The translations under genes and the position numbers were made by a program. The notes below the pieces were generated by a model. That model searched no databases, was not told where the DNA came from, and worked only from the letters and a program-made list of their open reading frames with translations. From Vespula vulgaris (Eukaryota; Arthropoda; Insecta; Hymenoptera; Vespidae), in assembly GCF_905475345.1 (NCBI RefSeq), contig NC_066597.1, positions 518,001-582,000 on the forward strand: a stretch of 64,000 nt of DNA. Direction: 5' to 3'. This document shows, in pieces, positions 37,251-50,200 of this stretch; positions within the stretch are counted from its first letter, which is position 1, and each line of letters begins with the position of its first letter.

Positions 37251-38447
37251 ATGAGTTCCTTCAAATATCGTCAATTTACAGCAGCTTTTATGATAATAAG
37301 AAGCATGGGTAAGACTGAAAAGATTTAGATGTAATAATTTTATATTTTTTTAATAACTTTATGAATTTAATATAGATATCATTGTTATTATTATAGCTAC
37401 TGTAAAAAGATTTTATCGAAGAACTAACATTTTGTCAAGTGGTGGAAAATTTGAAATAACTTTGGATCAAAGAAAACTCAAAACACCTAAAGGGAAAATA
37501 TTTGAAGTAAATAATAAAGGTTTAGCTCTAGCAGTGGCAACAGAATGGGACGCACAAAAAGATATTATTGAAAAAGAAAATATGCACTTGGTGAGTTTAT
37601 GCAATAGTTGTAACATCATTTAATTGACTTTAAAGTTTCAAGTTTATTATATTTCCTTTTTTTTTCAGACCGCTTTATGTAATACTGTACTGGATAATCC
37701 AAACAATCAAACCAAGTTAGATATAGTGAATTATATTACAAATTGTTTAGAAATAGATACAATTTTATTTCATTCTAGTGTGAGTAAATAATATAAAAAT
37801 TAATTATTTCATATAATATGACATAAGAGTTGTTTAAGAAATATATAATTATAGGAAATAGATGATCTATATAAGTTACAAGTTGAAAAATGGGATCCTA
37901 TAGTACAGTGGTTTTGTGATCATTATAAAGTAAATATTGTTAAAACCCAAAGTATAGATACACCTACGGTGCCAATAGAAACCAAAACTGTCTTAACAAG
38001 ACATTTATCATCATATGATTTTAATGCTGTTCATGGTAAAATATTACAATTTTGTTTTTAATAACTATAAAAATGATAAATTAATAATAAGTTATGAAAT
38101 ATATAGGTTTTTTATATGCAGTTAATGCATTGAAATCAGTGATTCTTACTTTAGCTGCTATTGAAAGAGTAATTGATGTTGAGAAAGCTGTAGAATTGTC
38201 TCGCTTGGAAGAAATATATCAGGTATTATATAACTATTATTGAAAATGTAAAGTATTACAAGTGCAGTTTAATATATCCATTATCGCATGTAATTTATAG
38301 ATTTCACACTGGGGAAACATTGAATGGTCTCATGATCTCAGTAAATACGATTTACAATCTCGTGTGGCAGCTGCAGTCCTATTTGTACATTTAAATTCAT
38401 ACTTAGTTACTTCGCTACCCAAAGGAAATAAAATTCTCAATAGTTAA
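37251..38447 (+). CDS. Atpaf2: ATP synthase F1 assembly factor 2 (Atp12 family)
   Basis: Six exons (37251-37308, 37397-37590, 37669-37779, 37855-38035, 38107-38222, 38301-38447) join in frame to 268 residues. The N-terminus (MSSFKYRQFTAAFMIIRSM) is basic and hydrophobic, as expected of a mitochondrial targeting peptide. Family signatures are 'FEITLDQRKLKTPKGKIF', 'ALAVATEWDAQ', 'EKWDPIVQWF' and the C-terminal 'EEIYQISHWGNIEWSHDL'. Atp12 binds unassembled F1 alpha subunits in the mitochondrial matrix and is needed to build the F1 head of ATP synthase. The stop codon lies only 127 nt from the stop of the convergent eys-like gene, so 3' UTRs probably overlap. Confidence 0.95.
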
Positions 38448-38574
38448 CTATTCCTGTGGAATATTAAATTATTGGTACTTTAAGATAATATATCAACAAG
38501 GTTTGTAATAATTTAATAAAATATGAAGAATAGTAATATGTTTAGCTTTTTATGTGACATTATGAAATTATTTA

Positions 38575-41500
38575 TTAATTCGATATATGACAGGTTGATA
38601 AATTACTAGAAAAACGTTTTTCCACTGCTACAGAACAATCCGGACCCGTCCAATCCTTCGTGCATATACAACTAAAAAATAGATTATATGATTCATGGTA
38701 AATGAAATATTAAAGCAACGATTTTTACAAAAGATAGTAAATACCTATATGTAGAACCATGATTCAAGCATACTGCACCATTTTTACAGGAATGACGAAT
38801 ACATTCGTTACGGTGACATTCTCCTACGCCACGTCCAGTAGCTGGACTAGAACTGGTTACAGGGAAGACTGTATCCTTCGTACGTAATTCGATATCAAAT
38901 ATACATCCGGAGAAACCAGTGTGTAAAGGTAGATCATGTGGTAGCATTTCAAAATTTTTTGATTTGTGACCTCCTATAAAACACTTAGAAAATGTCAAAT
39001 AGTAGATCTAGAAAAGAATTGAAATATGTATAAATAAAAGATTAGATTTTACAAAGAATAAGATGCAAACCAATGTAAAGTATAGGAGACACATCAAGTT
39101 GAGACATAGCACCAGCTGCCTGGCCAGTAACATTATCTGTACCATCAATAGCAAGCCATGCATCTCTCCCTTTTCTTCCAATATGTAATGTATGTGGATT
39201 ATGGCTTTTTATTCCTGGCCCAGTTGCAGCTGATACGGAAGTTAGGGGTGTTTTTGTGAAGATTCTGCGTACGCCTACATAAATATCACTGCACAAATGA
39301 ATGATAATTGCACTAGTAGGAGCATATGCTCCGACGCCGTTATTAGTTGTTAATATCGATTTACCTGAACCAAGATCCCAGGTTAACATGATATAACCAC
39401 GTACATACGTTATAGAGAGATGATCTGATATTTCTTGACGTGAACCACTTTGCCCTAAATAAGCTATGAGAGATATTTGATCTACAGTATGTGGAATGAG
39501 TTTCATTTTAAGTTCCATAGTGTCCCTTATCGAATTTGAAACACCATAAGCAATATATGATGAAAAACCTGGTACCAGAGTTGAAAAGGATGGACGAATA
39601 ACAATGGTATCTGAAAAATATTTGATAAAAAAAAATAGAATTATAGATGTAATTAACATCAAATTATAATACAATTATGAGTTATATTTCATATCACCTT
39701 CTTCACAAAAAAGTCCATGATTTCCAAGAGGACAAATGCAAATAAAACCTGTTCCGGGTGAACTTATACAGGTCGCACCTAGCGAACAAGGATTCTCGTC
39801 GCATATTGAACGTTCACATAATGTCCCTGTATAACTATCGGATTATATACGTGAATTTATTATGAAATATAAAAATATTTCGTTTAATATTTAGACATGA
39901 TGAAAAAATGCAAATTAAAATTTAATTACTAACCCCGCAACGCAATGACAACGAACGACACCATTTGTTTCTTCACATGCTCCAAAGTTTTGACATGGAT
40001 TTGATAAGCAAAAGAATGACGTACATTCTTCAATTTGAAACGTCTCTGTAGAATCATGAATAAAATTTCTCTGGATACCATTTACCTTCAATTACAAAAT
40101 CTTCAATTCATAAATGTAAAACACGCAAGCAAATTCAGCGATAGAAGTGTTAAAAGAAAAGTGCATTTCACATTTGTACAAATGATAAATGTAATCGTAT
40201 ATTTATATCTAGTACCGTCAATGAGTTCATGCAACCAATAAATCCCATAGCTACACGAGGAAAATAATGGGAAAATGCCAATGGTATGCCACCTAAATTT
40301 AAAGTAGCACGATGTGGAAACTTTTCACGTAATGATAACATTTGTTCGCCGCTTACGGCTGTAGTACCATTTACTAACAATCTAGCGGAACATTTATCAG
40401 TTTTATTCATAATATAGTATTCAAATCTAAAAGAAAATAACGAAATTTTACATGTTTTTGTTTGTCTTATGTAAGTAACAACAAATCGATAATATTCTAC
40501 CTCATATCGATCTCCGCTTCAAATCCATTATTAATGGCAGAATCAATCTCGCCAAGTAACATCGTTTCCAAACCACACGAGAATTGAAATTTCAATATAC
40601 TACTTTCTAAATATATTAAAGCATAACGTTCATCGTCAAAATATATATGAAATATTATACCATTTTTGAAACGGGTTCGAAGTTTTACGTAAATTCGAAG
40701 ACTCATAGTACCATTATTAATGTTAATATTAATACTCTGTCTTGCATATGACTTTCCATTAAAAGCCGCACTTTTAATGCTTTTACATTCTTCCTCGTGT
40801 TCTGTACAGTTGCACTAAAAGCGCATAAGTAAATATAACAGCTATAAGATAAAACAATTCGTCCTATAACGTTAAATACTTACTTCCGATACATTGCGAG
40901 CAGACGGTATATTGGTTCCAGTTACACAAGAGTTGTCATTGCATTCAATACTTGTTGACGATTGTTCCGTCGCAATGGGAACTTGATCGTATTTTGTATG
41001 TAATGTACTATTTTCAAGATCAAGACTTACTGTAGTTTGATTTGCATTTACAATTGTACTCATAGTAGTGCTGTACTGCAGAGATTGCGTTGTTGAACTT
41101 TTAGAAATAATAACAGACGTTGACGACAACGTGGATGACAATTCTCCTTCCGAAATCGTGGAAACAGTCGGAGGTTCTACAGGTTCCGTTGTAAAAACAG
41201 TTTGTATTGAAGTCGTATTTCCCAGAAAATCATCAGTATCTAATGATGCCGTTGTAGCATCAGTAAATAAACGGCTGGATCGGATAGTTGTATCGTTCCT
41301 AACATCATTAAAATCAGTCACTTCTACTGTTGGATGATATCTGTGGAAAATAATTGTATTTACGGAAATTTCAGAGTCAATTTTCTTCAAAACATATCGG
41401 ATATATTTCCTCACCCAATTGTACTTGTTGTATATGGTGGCGTACTACTTATTTCTTTACTCGTTTGTTGATAAGTCGATGCTGACATTGATGAAAATGA

Positions 41501-43503
41501 TTCCGTAATATTATCTTGATCAATTTCTGATATTTTTGTACCATCCGTAAAGTTATGATAACTAATAGGTTCTGTTATCGCTATGGAAATCTCAGATGTG
41601 GAAGGAATTGTTTCTTCTTCGGTAATCCGTGTTTCTGATACAGTGTGAGTCTCTGAAATATCTTTTTTAGTTGACATATGTACAAAAATCAATGGTGTTT
41701 CGGTAAGAAATGAAGCATTTTCTGTACTGGTCGTGATTACGTTCCGATCTGTCTGCGAAGCTGATGTTGTTTCTATCGAAGGATACCATTTCGTATAATG
41801 ATCGATAGTTTTAGAAATTGTCGTTGATAATGTGGTGATTGGGTAAGGATACAGGCTTGGACTGGTAGATGTGAATCCCATAGACGTAGGTGTAGATTCC
41901 GATGAAGACATATCGGTTGACTTAACGCTACTATCATTTACTTCTATCGAACTTTTTGTTATAAACGATGTTGATGTCGATGAGAAAATGTACTCTTCGC
42001 AAATCATTCCGCTATAGTCAGGAGGACAAGCACAGGTGTAACTATTGATTCCATCGATACAAGTACCACCATTTTCGCAATTTGCTGACTTTGACTCGCA
42101 ATCATCATATTTGAGTTCGCACAGTGTTCCGTGATAATCAGGTACGCAGTAACAGACTGATTTATTGTCTTCTAATAAGCACACTGCGCCGTTTTGACAA
42201 AGATTTTGATCACAGGGTAAGATAACTTTGTCACAATCTTTACCGGTAAAACCTATTATAAAATACATAATACTTTTATTTCTTTTCATATTTCTTTGAA
42301 AGCCCTTAATTTAAAACGATTAATTTAAATTTCTGAAAGAGGATTACCGAATAAACAAGCGCACGTGTAAGTAGCTGGAACATTTATACAAAGCCCACCA
42401 TTTTTGCATGGCGAAGTAACGCATTCGTCAATATCTTCATCACATAATCGACCAGTCCATCCTGTAAAAAGATGAGATAAAGAAAATATTGTTAGCATAC
42501 GCACTTGTATATTGTAAACATTCACCTGCTGGACATCGACAAAAGAAAGAGAATCCTGGTCCTTCGATGCATTCTCCGAAATTTTTACAAATCGTATCGT
42601 TACAGACCGAAGCATCGATTTCACAATAATCGCCTAATAAAAAACAGTTCTTTTTGTAACTATGTATAAATAGCTCTAATAAATAGTTCATATTATTGGT
42701 GTCTGTAAAAAAATGATCTATTTCGATTGAATAGATCATTTTTTACCTGAATATCCATCAGGACATTGACATATAAATCCATCGTAATCGAGGCAGGTAC
42801 CATTGTTGAGACAAGGTTGATTCGCACATTCGCTATATTTTTGTTCGCAATTTATTCCTGTAAATATTGTACCTGAATATACTGTAATAAATATATATGA
42901 TGAAATAATTAAATTATGTACCTATGAAACCTTCGGAACAGGTACAATTGTAAGCTGCCACAGCATCCGTACATATTCCACCATTGAGACAAGGATTTGA
43001 CCAACAATCGTCCCAATTAATTTCGCAATTAATTCCGGTATATCCATCGATACAGTAACACGAATAAGAGCTACTGCTTACAATACAAAACCAAAGATCA
43101 TCATTATAATACAAAGTGTGATGATATTCATTGAAAATTCTCGTCATTCCTTACTCTTTATCCGTTAGATCTTTTTCGTTATTACAAGATATATGATTTT
43201 TAATAAATGATTTCATTAAAATATTTAATAAATTAAATAACTTGTCAAAACAGAAAGTACCTGTTGTCGTTATCCAAACAAATTCCATACATACAGGGAT
43301 CGATGCTACAGTTTGATTGTATCAATGATTCGCCTATCACCAATGTTGTTACGCAAGTTGCTAAGACAAGTACGATCCCGTAAAAATCATTTAATATCTT
43401 TGCAACATGTACCCACCTGTAGAACAACGTGAAATTAATTCGGTCGATGACCCTTATTTATATGCATGCTTATATTTCTTTTTTCTTTTAATTACCTTCC
43501 CAT
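38575..43503 (-). CDS. eys: Eyes-shut-like secreted EGF / laminin-G protein
   Basis: Fifteen exons (43503-43496, 43416-43261, 43073-42922, 42857-42747, 42633-42526, 42461-42348, 42252-41415, 41340-40884, 40814-40501, 40426-40216, 40085-39934, 39834-39698, 39610-39071, 38973-38745, 38671-38575) give 1207 residues. An 8-nt first coding exon (ATG GGA AG) precedes a signal-like segment 'IVLVLATCVTTLVIG'. Order of parts: seven EGF repeats, a Ser/Thr-rich mucin-like region (about residues 305-648), laminin G, two EGFs, laminin G, a final EGF. There is no transmembrane segment, which argues against Crumbs and for Eyes shut (Spacemaker), the extracellular-matrix protein of photoreceptor lumens. It has fewer laminin-G domains than the fly protein. 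The gene family is clear; the precise orthology is less so. Confidence 0.75.
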
Positions 43504-44360
43504 ATCTATCAAGTGAATTGATGAAAGGAAGAAATTTAAAAAAATGAAAAACTTTTATGGTGCTCTTGGCACAAATGTAAATTCTGTACTAAACGTATAT
43601 TTAGACATCGATACATCCGATCCATTTGCTGCCGTTGACCGGCTACCAACGGTAGCCTTAGCAACAGCAAAGCTACACAAGGCTTTCGACTTATTGCTTA
43701 CGCCTGCGTAAGGATAATCTTGTCGATGTACAATCGTCTTTTATTAGAAAAATATTAATTTATAATTAATTACGCTTAACACGAAATTATATCATCATCT
43801 TCTCTTTTCTCTTTATTCATACGCAGAATCGACTTATTTAATCCAGAATTATCATTTATTCATATATCTATTCTCATTTTTATAAAGGTCGATCAATTAC
43901 GTATACATATTCCAATGAATACGAAAGGAGCGATCTCGAAAGAGTCTCTTCCGTCTTTTAGATATTTAATATAATTCAGCGACTAAATAAAAACGAAACT
44001 GGAGCTTATATTTTAAAATAGCATAACTCGGTCTCATATTAAAATCTACGTATATTTTCCAATAAGTTTTCTCGCGTGTGTGATTCAATGATGACAATTA
44101 TTGTATCACCTTAAACACGATTCTTTAATATAGATTGTTTATTGTTGTTTTATTGCGACCCTGAAAAAGATGAAATAGTTCGTGTACATATACGACATTT
44201 AAGATATATACAAACAAATATATTATGTAAGAACGCAACGTTATAGAATATATATAGTGCACAAAGATATCATGCACAGACGAGAAGTTTATACCTTGGA
44301 ATAAGAACCGTGACTCGAATCGTTCTTCCATTTTCTTTAGTCTTTCTCAGAGTTCGTATC
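43504..44360. promoter_or_regulatory. Divergent promoter region eys-like / SmydA
   Basis: An 857-bp interval between opposite start codons. Nothing but AT-rich sequence with a slightly GC-richer patch around 43610-43710 is seen. Promoter function is inferred from position. Confidence 0.35.
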
Positions 44361-46531
44361 ATGAGTGTTGTGGAACCAAAGAAAGCAGAAACCGTCTTGA
44401 AAAATCATTTAAAAAGACATGAATTATTGTCCGACGATTCACAGGTTTGCTGGACCGTCGGTTATTCATCTTTCGAAGGCCGTGGACTATTTGCAACTCG
44501 TGATATAGAGGCAGGAGAATTAATATTTGTGGACAATGCTCTTTTACTATCACCACGAAACTCCGAAAAGTATTTGCCATTATGCGTATCTTGTTACAAA
44601 AACGAATGTCCTCTTTTTCCTTGCGATCGTGGATGCGGTCTTCCTATATGTTCTCAAATATGCGAGGATTCAAAGAAACATATGGATCACGAGTGTGAAT
44701 ATTTGAGAAAATTAGAGCCAACTTGCGGTACGACTTGGTCTATGGATTTATTACGTGCACTTTTGGCAGTAAGAGCAATTTCGCTTGACGATGAGCAACG
44801 CGATGTCTTGGCTATATTCCAATGTCATCAAAACTTGAATAATGATTGTGAGGTACGCATATAAATGTAGCAAATGTATTTGTATATTGTCAAGAAAGTC
44901 AAATCGTATCATTTAATCTGAAATTAAATTAAAATCATCCAAAAGTGACTTTTTGTAGTTTCGGTAAAAGCAAAATAAAAAGGAATAATAGTGGAAATCA
45001 CTGTAGAAAGATATCCACTTATTTTGTACGCATTCGCTACCTTTTTCTCTTTCTAAGAAATGTAAAAGGAAATTATATCTTTTTTAAGGTCACGTTACTT
45101 CGGAGTAACGTAAAAAATGCTCCAAAAGTCAAAGAAATTGATTTCATGATGATGGTCAGTGGAATTTTTAATACAAATTCATTCGAAACGATTGTCGTAC
45201 AAGATAAAGATCATTATACGAGTTTGCGCGGCCTTTATCCTATGGGAGCGTTGCTAAATCATGCTTGCGTACCTAACACAAGGCACCATTACGATTCGCA
45301 GCAACAGCTTTATGTTATAGCTGTCCGTCCGATTTCCGCAGGGGAAGAAATTACAATGACTTATATTGATCTCTTTTGGGATACCATTTTAAGAAGACAA
45401 GTTTTAAGCATTACAAAGAATTTCTTTTGTAGATGTAGTAGATGTAGCGATCCTGCGGTAAATATATTTTTGGAATATCGTCGCGTAATATATATCCATC
45501 TATATAAAAAATATTAAAATATTGTCTTTATACCTTCAGGAACATGGATCATTACTAAATGCACTATACTGTGCAGGCGATTATTGTTCTGGTATTTTAT
45601 TACCTTGCGATCCTCTTAACAACGAATCCGCTTGGATGTGTAACAGTTGCCGAACTATTATTAAATCAAGACAAGTTTGTTTATTCTTTTAACTAACGTA
45701 GTATATCAATTTGCATTATATAAGAATTACCTTTTTATGCTTTAGAAATTGTATGCGATAATGTTCGTTTATCTATTCCTAGATTCATTCGATACGTTCT
45801 GGTTTATCATCTATACTAAAAGAAAATATAGTCAAACATCCCCGAGAAATATTAAAATTTTTACAGAAAGAACTTTCGATCTTAATTCCACCATCCAATT
45901 ATCTAATGGCAGATATAAAGTATAGTATTATTTCTTATTTCGGTAAAACTGAAGATCTGTTATGGGAAGGTATAGTGATATTCTAAATACAATTATATGC
46001 ATATGTTTCCTAAAGAATCAAACCGTATAATGTAATATAACTTTGGTATTCTTCAATATGAAGAGGTTCAACATATTTATATTAATCTAGATTTAACAGA
46101 TGCTGAACTAGCTATTAAATCTTCCTTCTGCACAGACTTGTTATCAATTTTAAATATCTTGGGCTGTGGACAATGTAGAAAAAGAGGTAGTGAAGTATAA
46201 CATTAAATAATACCTTTACAAATTGAACAGGAGAGATAAATTTATATAATGTTTTTCAAAATTTGAGGCTTACTTCTCTATGAATTGTACTGTACCACCA
46301 AAGAACAACTACGACGCTTTCAAGGAAGAAACGATTTTAAAGAAGAAAGGTTGATGCTTTTTAAAACGGTATGTCAATTTATGATATTACAATCTTGTCG
46401 TTTCGTTTGGTGACTGATTATAGTTCATTTATTAGATGAACATCGAAGATAATGAATCGCTCTTAAACGAAGTTATTAATATTTTTCAAAACGATGTTGT
46501 AGCAACAACTTTCTTAAACGATAACTGCTGA
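44361..46531 (+). CDS. SET-domain protein of the SmydA (msta-like) family
   Basis: Eight exons (44361-44852, 45089-45457, 45540-45674, 45783-45969, 46100-46186, 46268-46368, 46436-46531; the short ones are joined by phase) yield 488 residues; seven intervals are listed because I could place seven. The start is ATG 44361, preferred over an upstream in-frame GTG. A split SET domain starts around 'GRGLFATRDIEAGELI', is interrupted by a Cys-rich MYND-like segment ('CVSCYKNECPLFPC'), resumes with 'NHACVPNTRH' (about residues 221-229) and 'GEEITMTYIDLF', and ends with a post-SET 'CRCSRCSDP'. The C-terminal helical part includes 'GLLLYELYCTTKEQLRRF'. SmydA proteins are arthropod-specific Smyd relatives whose methyltransferase activity is mostly untested. 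Confidence 0.88.
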
Positions 46532-47227
46532 TGCTTACATATCAAAGTATGTATTACTTCAAACAATTCTATAATCCACGATTCTTTTACTAGAGCAATT
46601 CTACGTTTAGTAGCAGACTATGTTCTGACTGAAACATAGGAAAGACACATTATTTGTTATCTTATTATATGTTATTAAATTAAATAGGAAAATATATTAC
46701 TTCAATTCTTTGATACACGATATATCAACGATCTTATTATTACATCGAATTAAATAAATGGTAAAGGAATTTTTCATATTCATAAAATTCTGTATACATG
46801 TGTGATATTAATATATTCAATCAGGCCTTGTTATATTTCTTTGTGTTATCAATTCAATTTTTGCACATAACGATACATGTTACAGCGGACTATAGAACAG
46901 ATAATGATTTTCAAAATTACAGTTCTAGCGATAATACGGCTAGACATTTCTTCGTATTAATATATTTGTATCGACATATTTGAAAGAAAGACATTTTCAT
47001 TTCTTAGCTTTGTAAAATTTATTCTCTGTCTAGTTTCCTATATTGTCTGTTCGTGTAAAGAATTTTTTCATCGCAAGCTTATTGCTTAGTGCTCATTGCA
47101 CAATGCTTATTAATACTGAGTCCGATTAATAAACAATGATACATGCGTATATTTTCACGTTGCGCATGAAAAGTATAAGTGATACAAATTTACACTAAGA
47201 GTTATGCCCAGCAAATAGTAGAGCGTT
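46532..47227. other. Convergent spacer SmydA / Flacc
   Basis: About 0.7 kb between two stop codons, AT-rich, containing both 3' UTRs. Small open frames here show no protein-like composition. Confidence 0.5.
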
Positions 47228-50200
47228 TCAAATTACTTGCTGTAACAAACATTTTGCTGTTTCGTATAATGTTGTACATGGCTTTAGAGCTTCTATATCA
47301 TATTCCAAATCGTCATTGCTTGTATTTTCATGTCTGCAAAAGAGATCATAATAGCGAACATAAAAAGGACAAAGATAGTTTGTGTGTATGCACAATTGTA
47401 CAAATATCTTATAATTCATATATATATTTTTCTTACCTGTATACCAAGTCATCCATGGACGGCAGCAGATTGTTACTAAGATTACGTAAAAATTCATTTC
47501 TGGTTAATGCCGTGTGAACTAATGCTACATTATCCAAGAATAAATCAGTATGATCTATTTAAAAAATACGAGAACAGTATAAGTAATCAATCTACGGAAA
47601 TATATTATTTATACGAGTTTAAAGCTTTTTATATAACTGACCTTCTTTTCCATATTTTTGGGAGAATTTATTAATAGTATCTTCACCAGCATATTTGAAA
47701 GATATACCAATTCTGTGAAAAATTGCTTTACACTGCCAACGATTTTCTGCATTATGTTGCCCAGACGACAAAGGTCGACGCGGTTGCATCTCTTTTACAA
47801 AGCTTTCCCAGTCAACACCTAAAGCATCACCTAAACCTTTACCACTTGTTTTAATATCCTCTTCTAATTCACCATCGGATATTTCTTCAAAGTCCATTGT
47901 TTCCATATTTTCATCGTCCATATTTCTGCATAATAAATTAGTATAACTATCGGTGACTCATTAAATACGAATTTAAGTTTGTATAAGATTTTCGCGAAAT
48001 TGTTTCATTACCTAAATGCCATAGTAACAGTATTATCCTTTCCTTTTGCATTGAATACGGTATCTTCTATAGATTCTTTAGGCGATGGTTGAGTTGTTTC
48101 TTGAGTGATAGATTGCTGTTCTTTTTGTGCAATATCAGGCGTTTTTTTAGTTAATCGTAATTTGTTCGATTCGGCATCCTGAATGCATCATGTAAAAAAA
48201 TGCATGAATTTTAATTTATTCTACTTTAGATGTAGTTTATACAAATTAAGCTAAACTACATTACATACCGTTATTTCTTCCTCCATATTCAAAATATCAT
48301 CAGGATCATCGCTGATGTCGCTAAGGTCACTTTCTGTATGTAGAGTTTGTAAAGATTCTTCGATACAAGAACGTTTCGGTTCTGGTAAATGCGTTTCCTT
48401 CACTTCAGATTTCTCTTTTGGTGCATTTTTTTTCTGATATATCTCTACAGATTTCTCCCGATTTGTATGTAACCTGCCTTCAGCAAGTTCCATTAATTTT
48501 TTATTAATGGGCTCTTCCTTCATACTACCATAGAGAGATACTTGTTTAGAGGTATGAACTGGGCATTCTTCCCTGACTTCTGGATTCGTATATGGACGTC
48601 TTTTACTGTAATATAATTAAAGAAAAAAATTAAATATTAATCATTAATGTTAAAATTAAATTAATTATTGACAAGTAAAATATTATAATACTTGTGCGAT
48701 GTTGATTCTCCTAATTCAACTTCTTTAGATCGCTCATTTCTGTAGTGACCTCGAATATGTACAGCTTGATTATCCCATTTTCGATTTTCATTAGCTTTCC
48801 AATCAGATAAAGAATTTTCATATCGCGCGGCCCATTCATCATCATGAGCCTCCGAACGTGGAAGACTGTCCCTACTACCCCACAACGCTCTTGCTCTCCA
48901 TTCTCTCTCCTCCCAATCAACAGCTGTGTAAGATCTATCTCGGCCATGTTCAACTTCTCGGTGATGTGCTTCCCAATCGTCATTGGGTACAGCTTCATCT
49001 CTATAATGCAAATTCCGTATAGAGATAAATACTTATTCTATTGAATTCCGTTACATAATACGAGATAGAAAACAAATAAAAAATACCTCAATGCGCTACC
49101 ACCGCTACGTAGTTTTTCTCCACTATAAATGGGATGTCTGTGATGATGATGATGATGGCGATGATCGTCGAATGAGGGTCTATCGCCAGTTTGTACAACA
49201 TATCTAGAATCTCTCGATCTTTCCTCGCGAATCCCTCGTCTTTCGTCGAACGGGCTTTCGTATCTTCTACCATCAATTATTTTTCTTCTGTCGTCCTCGT
49301 GCGCATGATGATCTCGATAATCTAAATGTGGATTAGATTCTTCCTGATCCTCCCAATGATCCGCTCCGAGCCTTCCATAATTTCTATTAAAGCTTCTTTC
49401 AATTTCAATTGCTCGACGTGGGCTAGCATCTCTCCTTTCCACTACACGGTCAATTTTAGTTGGCGTGACTCTTGACTCCTTCCTATCGTGTTCAGAGCCA
49501 TGCCCACGTTCGTACCTTGTACTAAATCTTCGATGTCTATCTCTTTCGTAATGCGCCGAGTCCACTCTATCGATCAAGTGATCGCGTGAAGCAGATAACG
49601 CAGGTGTTATTGCTACTGCTGATGAAGATGAAGTTGTGGATGGAGGAACCGGTGGTAACAATGGGACAGACGATGCTGTCGAAGGTGGATGCACAGTTTT
49701 TTCAAGAAGAGGGACTTTATCCAACGATCTTTCTCGCGGAAAGCGATCAACGCGATCTCGTGGTGAATTGGTAGCTTTCCGATTTAATGCATCTTTATCG
49801 GCACCATTTCTATCATATCTTGTATCAAAGCGCTGAGAAGAAGTTCTATCGCGTTCGTTAAGAGCTTTAGTCTCGGATCGTTCTCGTTCCCTGTCACTTC
49901 TACGATCACGCGTGCTGGCTTTTTCATACGCGCTTTCTTTTCCCGCGATTCGTTCTTTATCTCGAGCGTACCGTGAATTTTTGTCCGCTGTTAAACTTAT
50001 CGATGCCGATGGCACCAAAGATGAAACATCTCTGTCTCTCGTTTTGATAGGCTCCTTATCTCTATCGCGCTCTCTGTCTCGATCTCGATCCCTCTCACGA
50101 TCTCTCTCGCGTTCCCGTTCGCGATCTCTTTCACGATCCCGATCACGTTCCCGTTCACGTTCTCTATCACGTTCGCGATCTCTATCCCTTTGTCTCTCTC

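Noticed and set aside
38575..43503. Crumbs as identity for the EGF/laminin-G gene
   Set aside because: No transmembrane segment or short cytoplasmic tail with an ERLI-type end; the protein stops soon after the last EGF.
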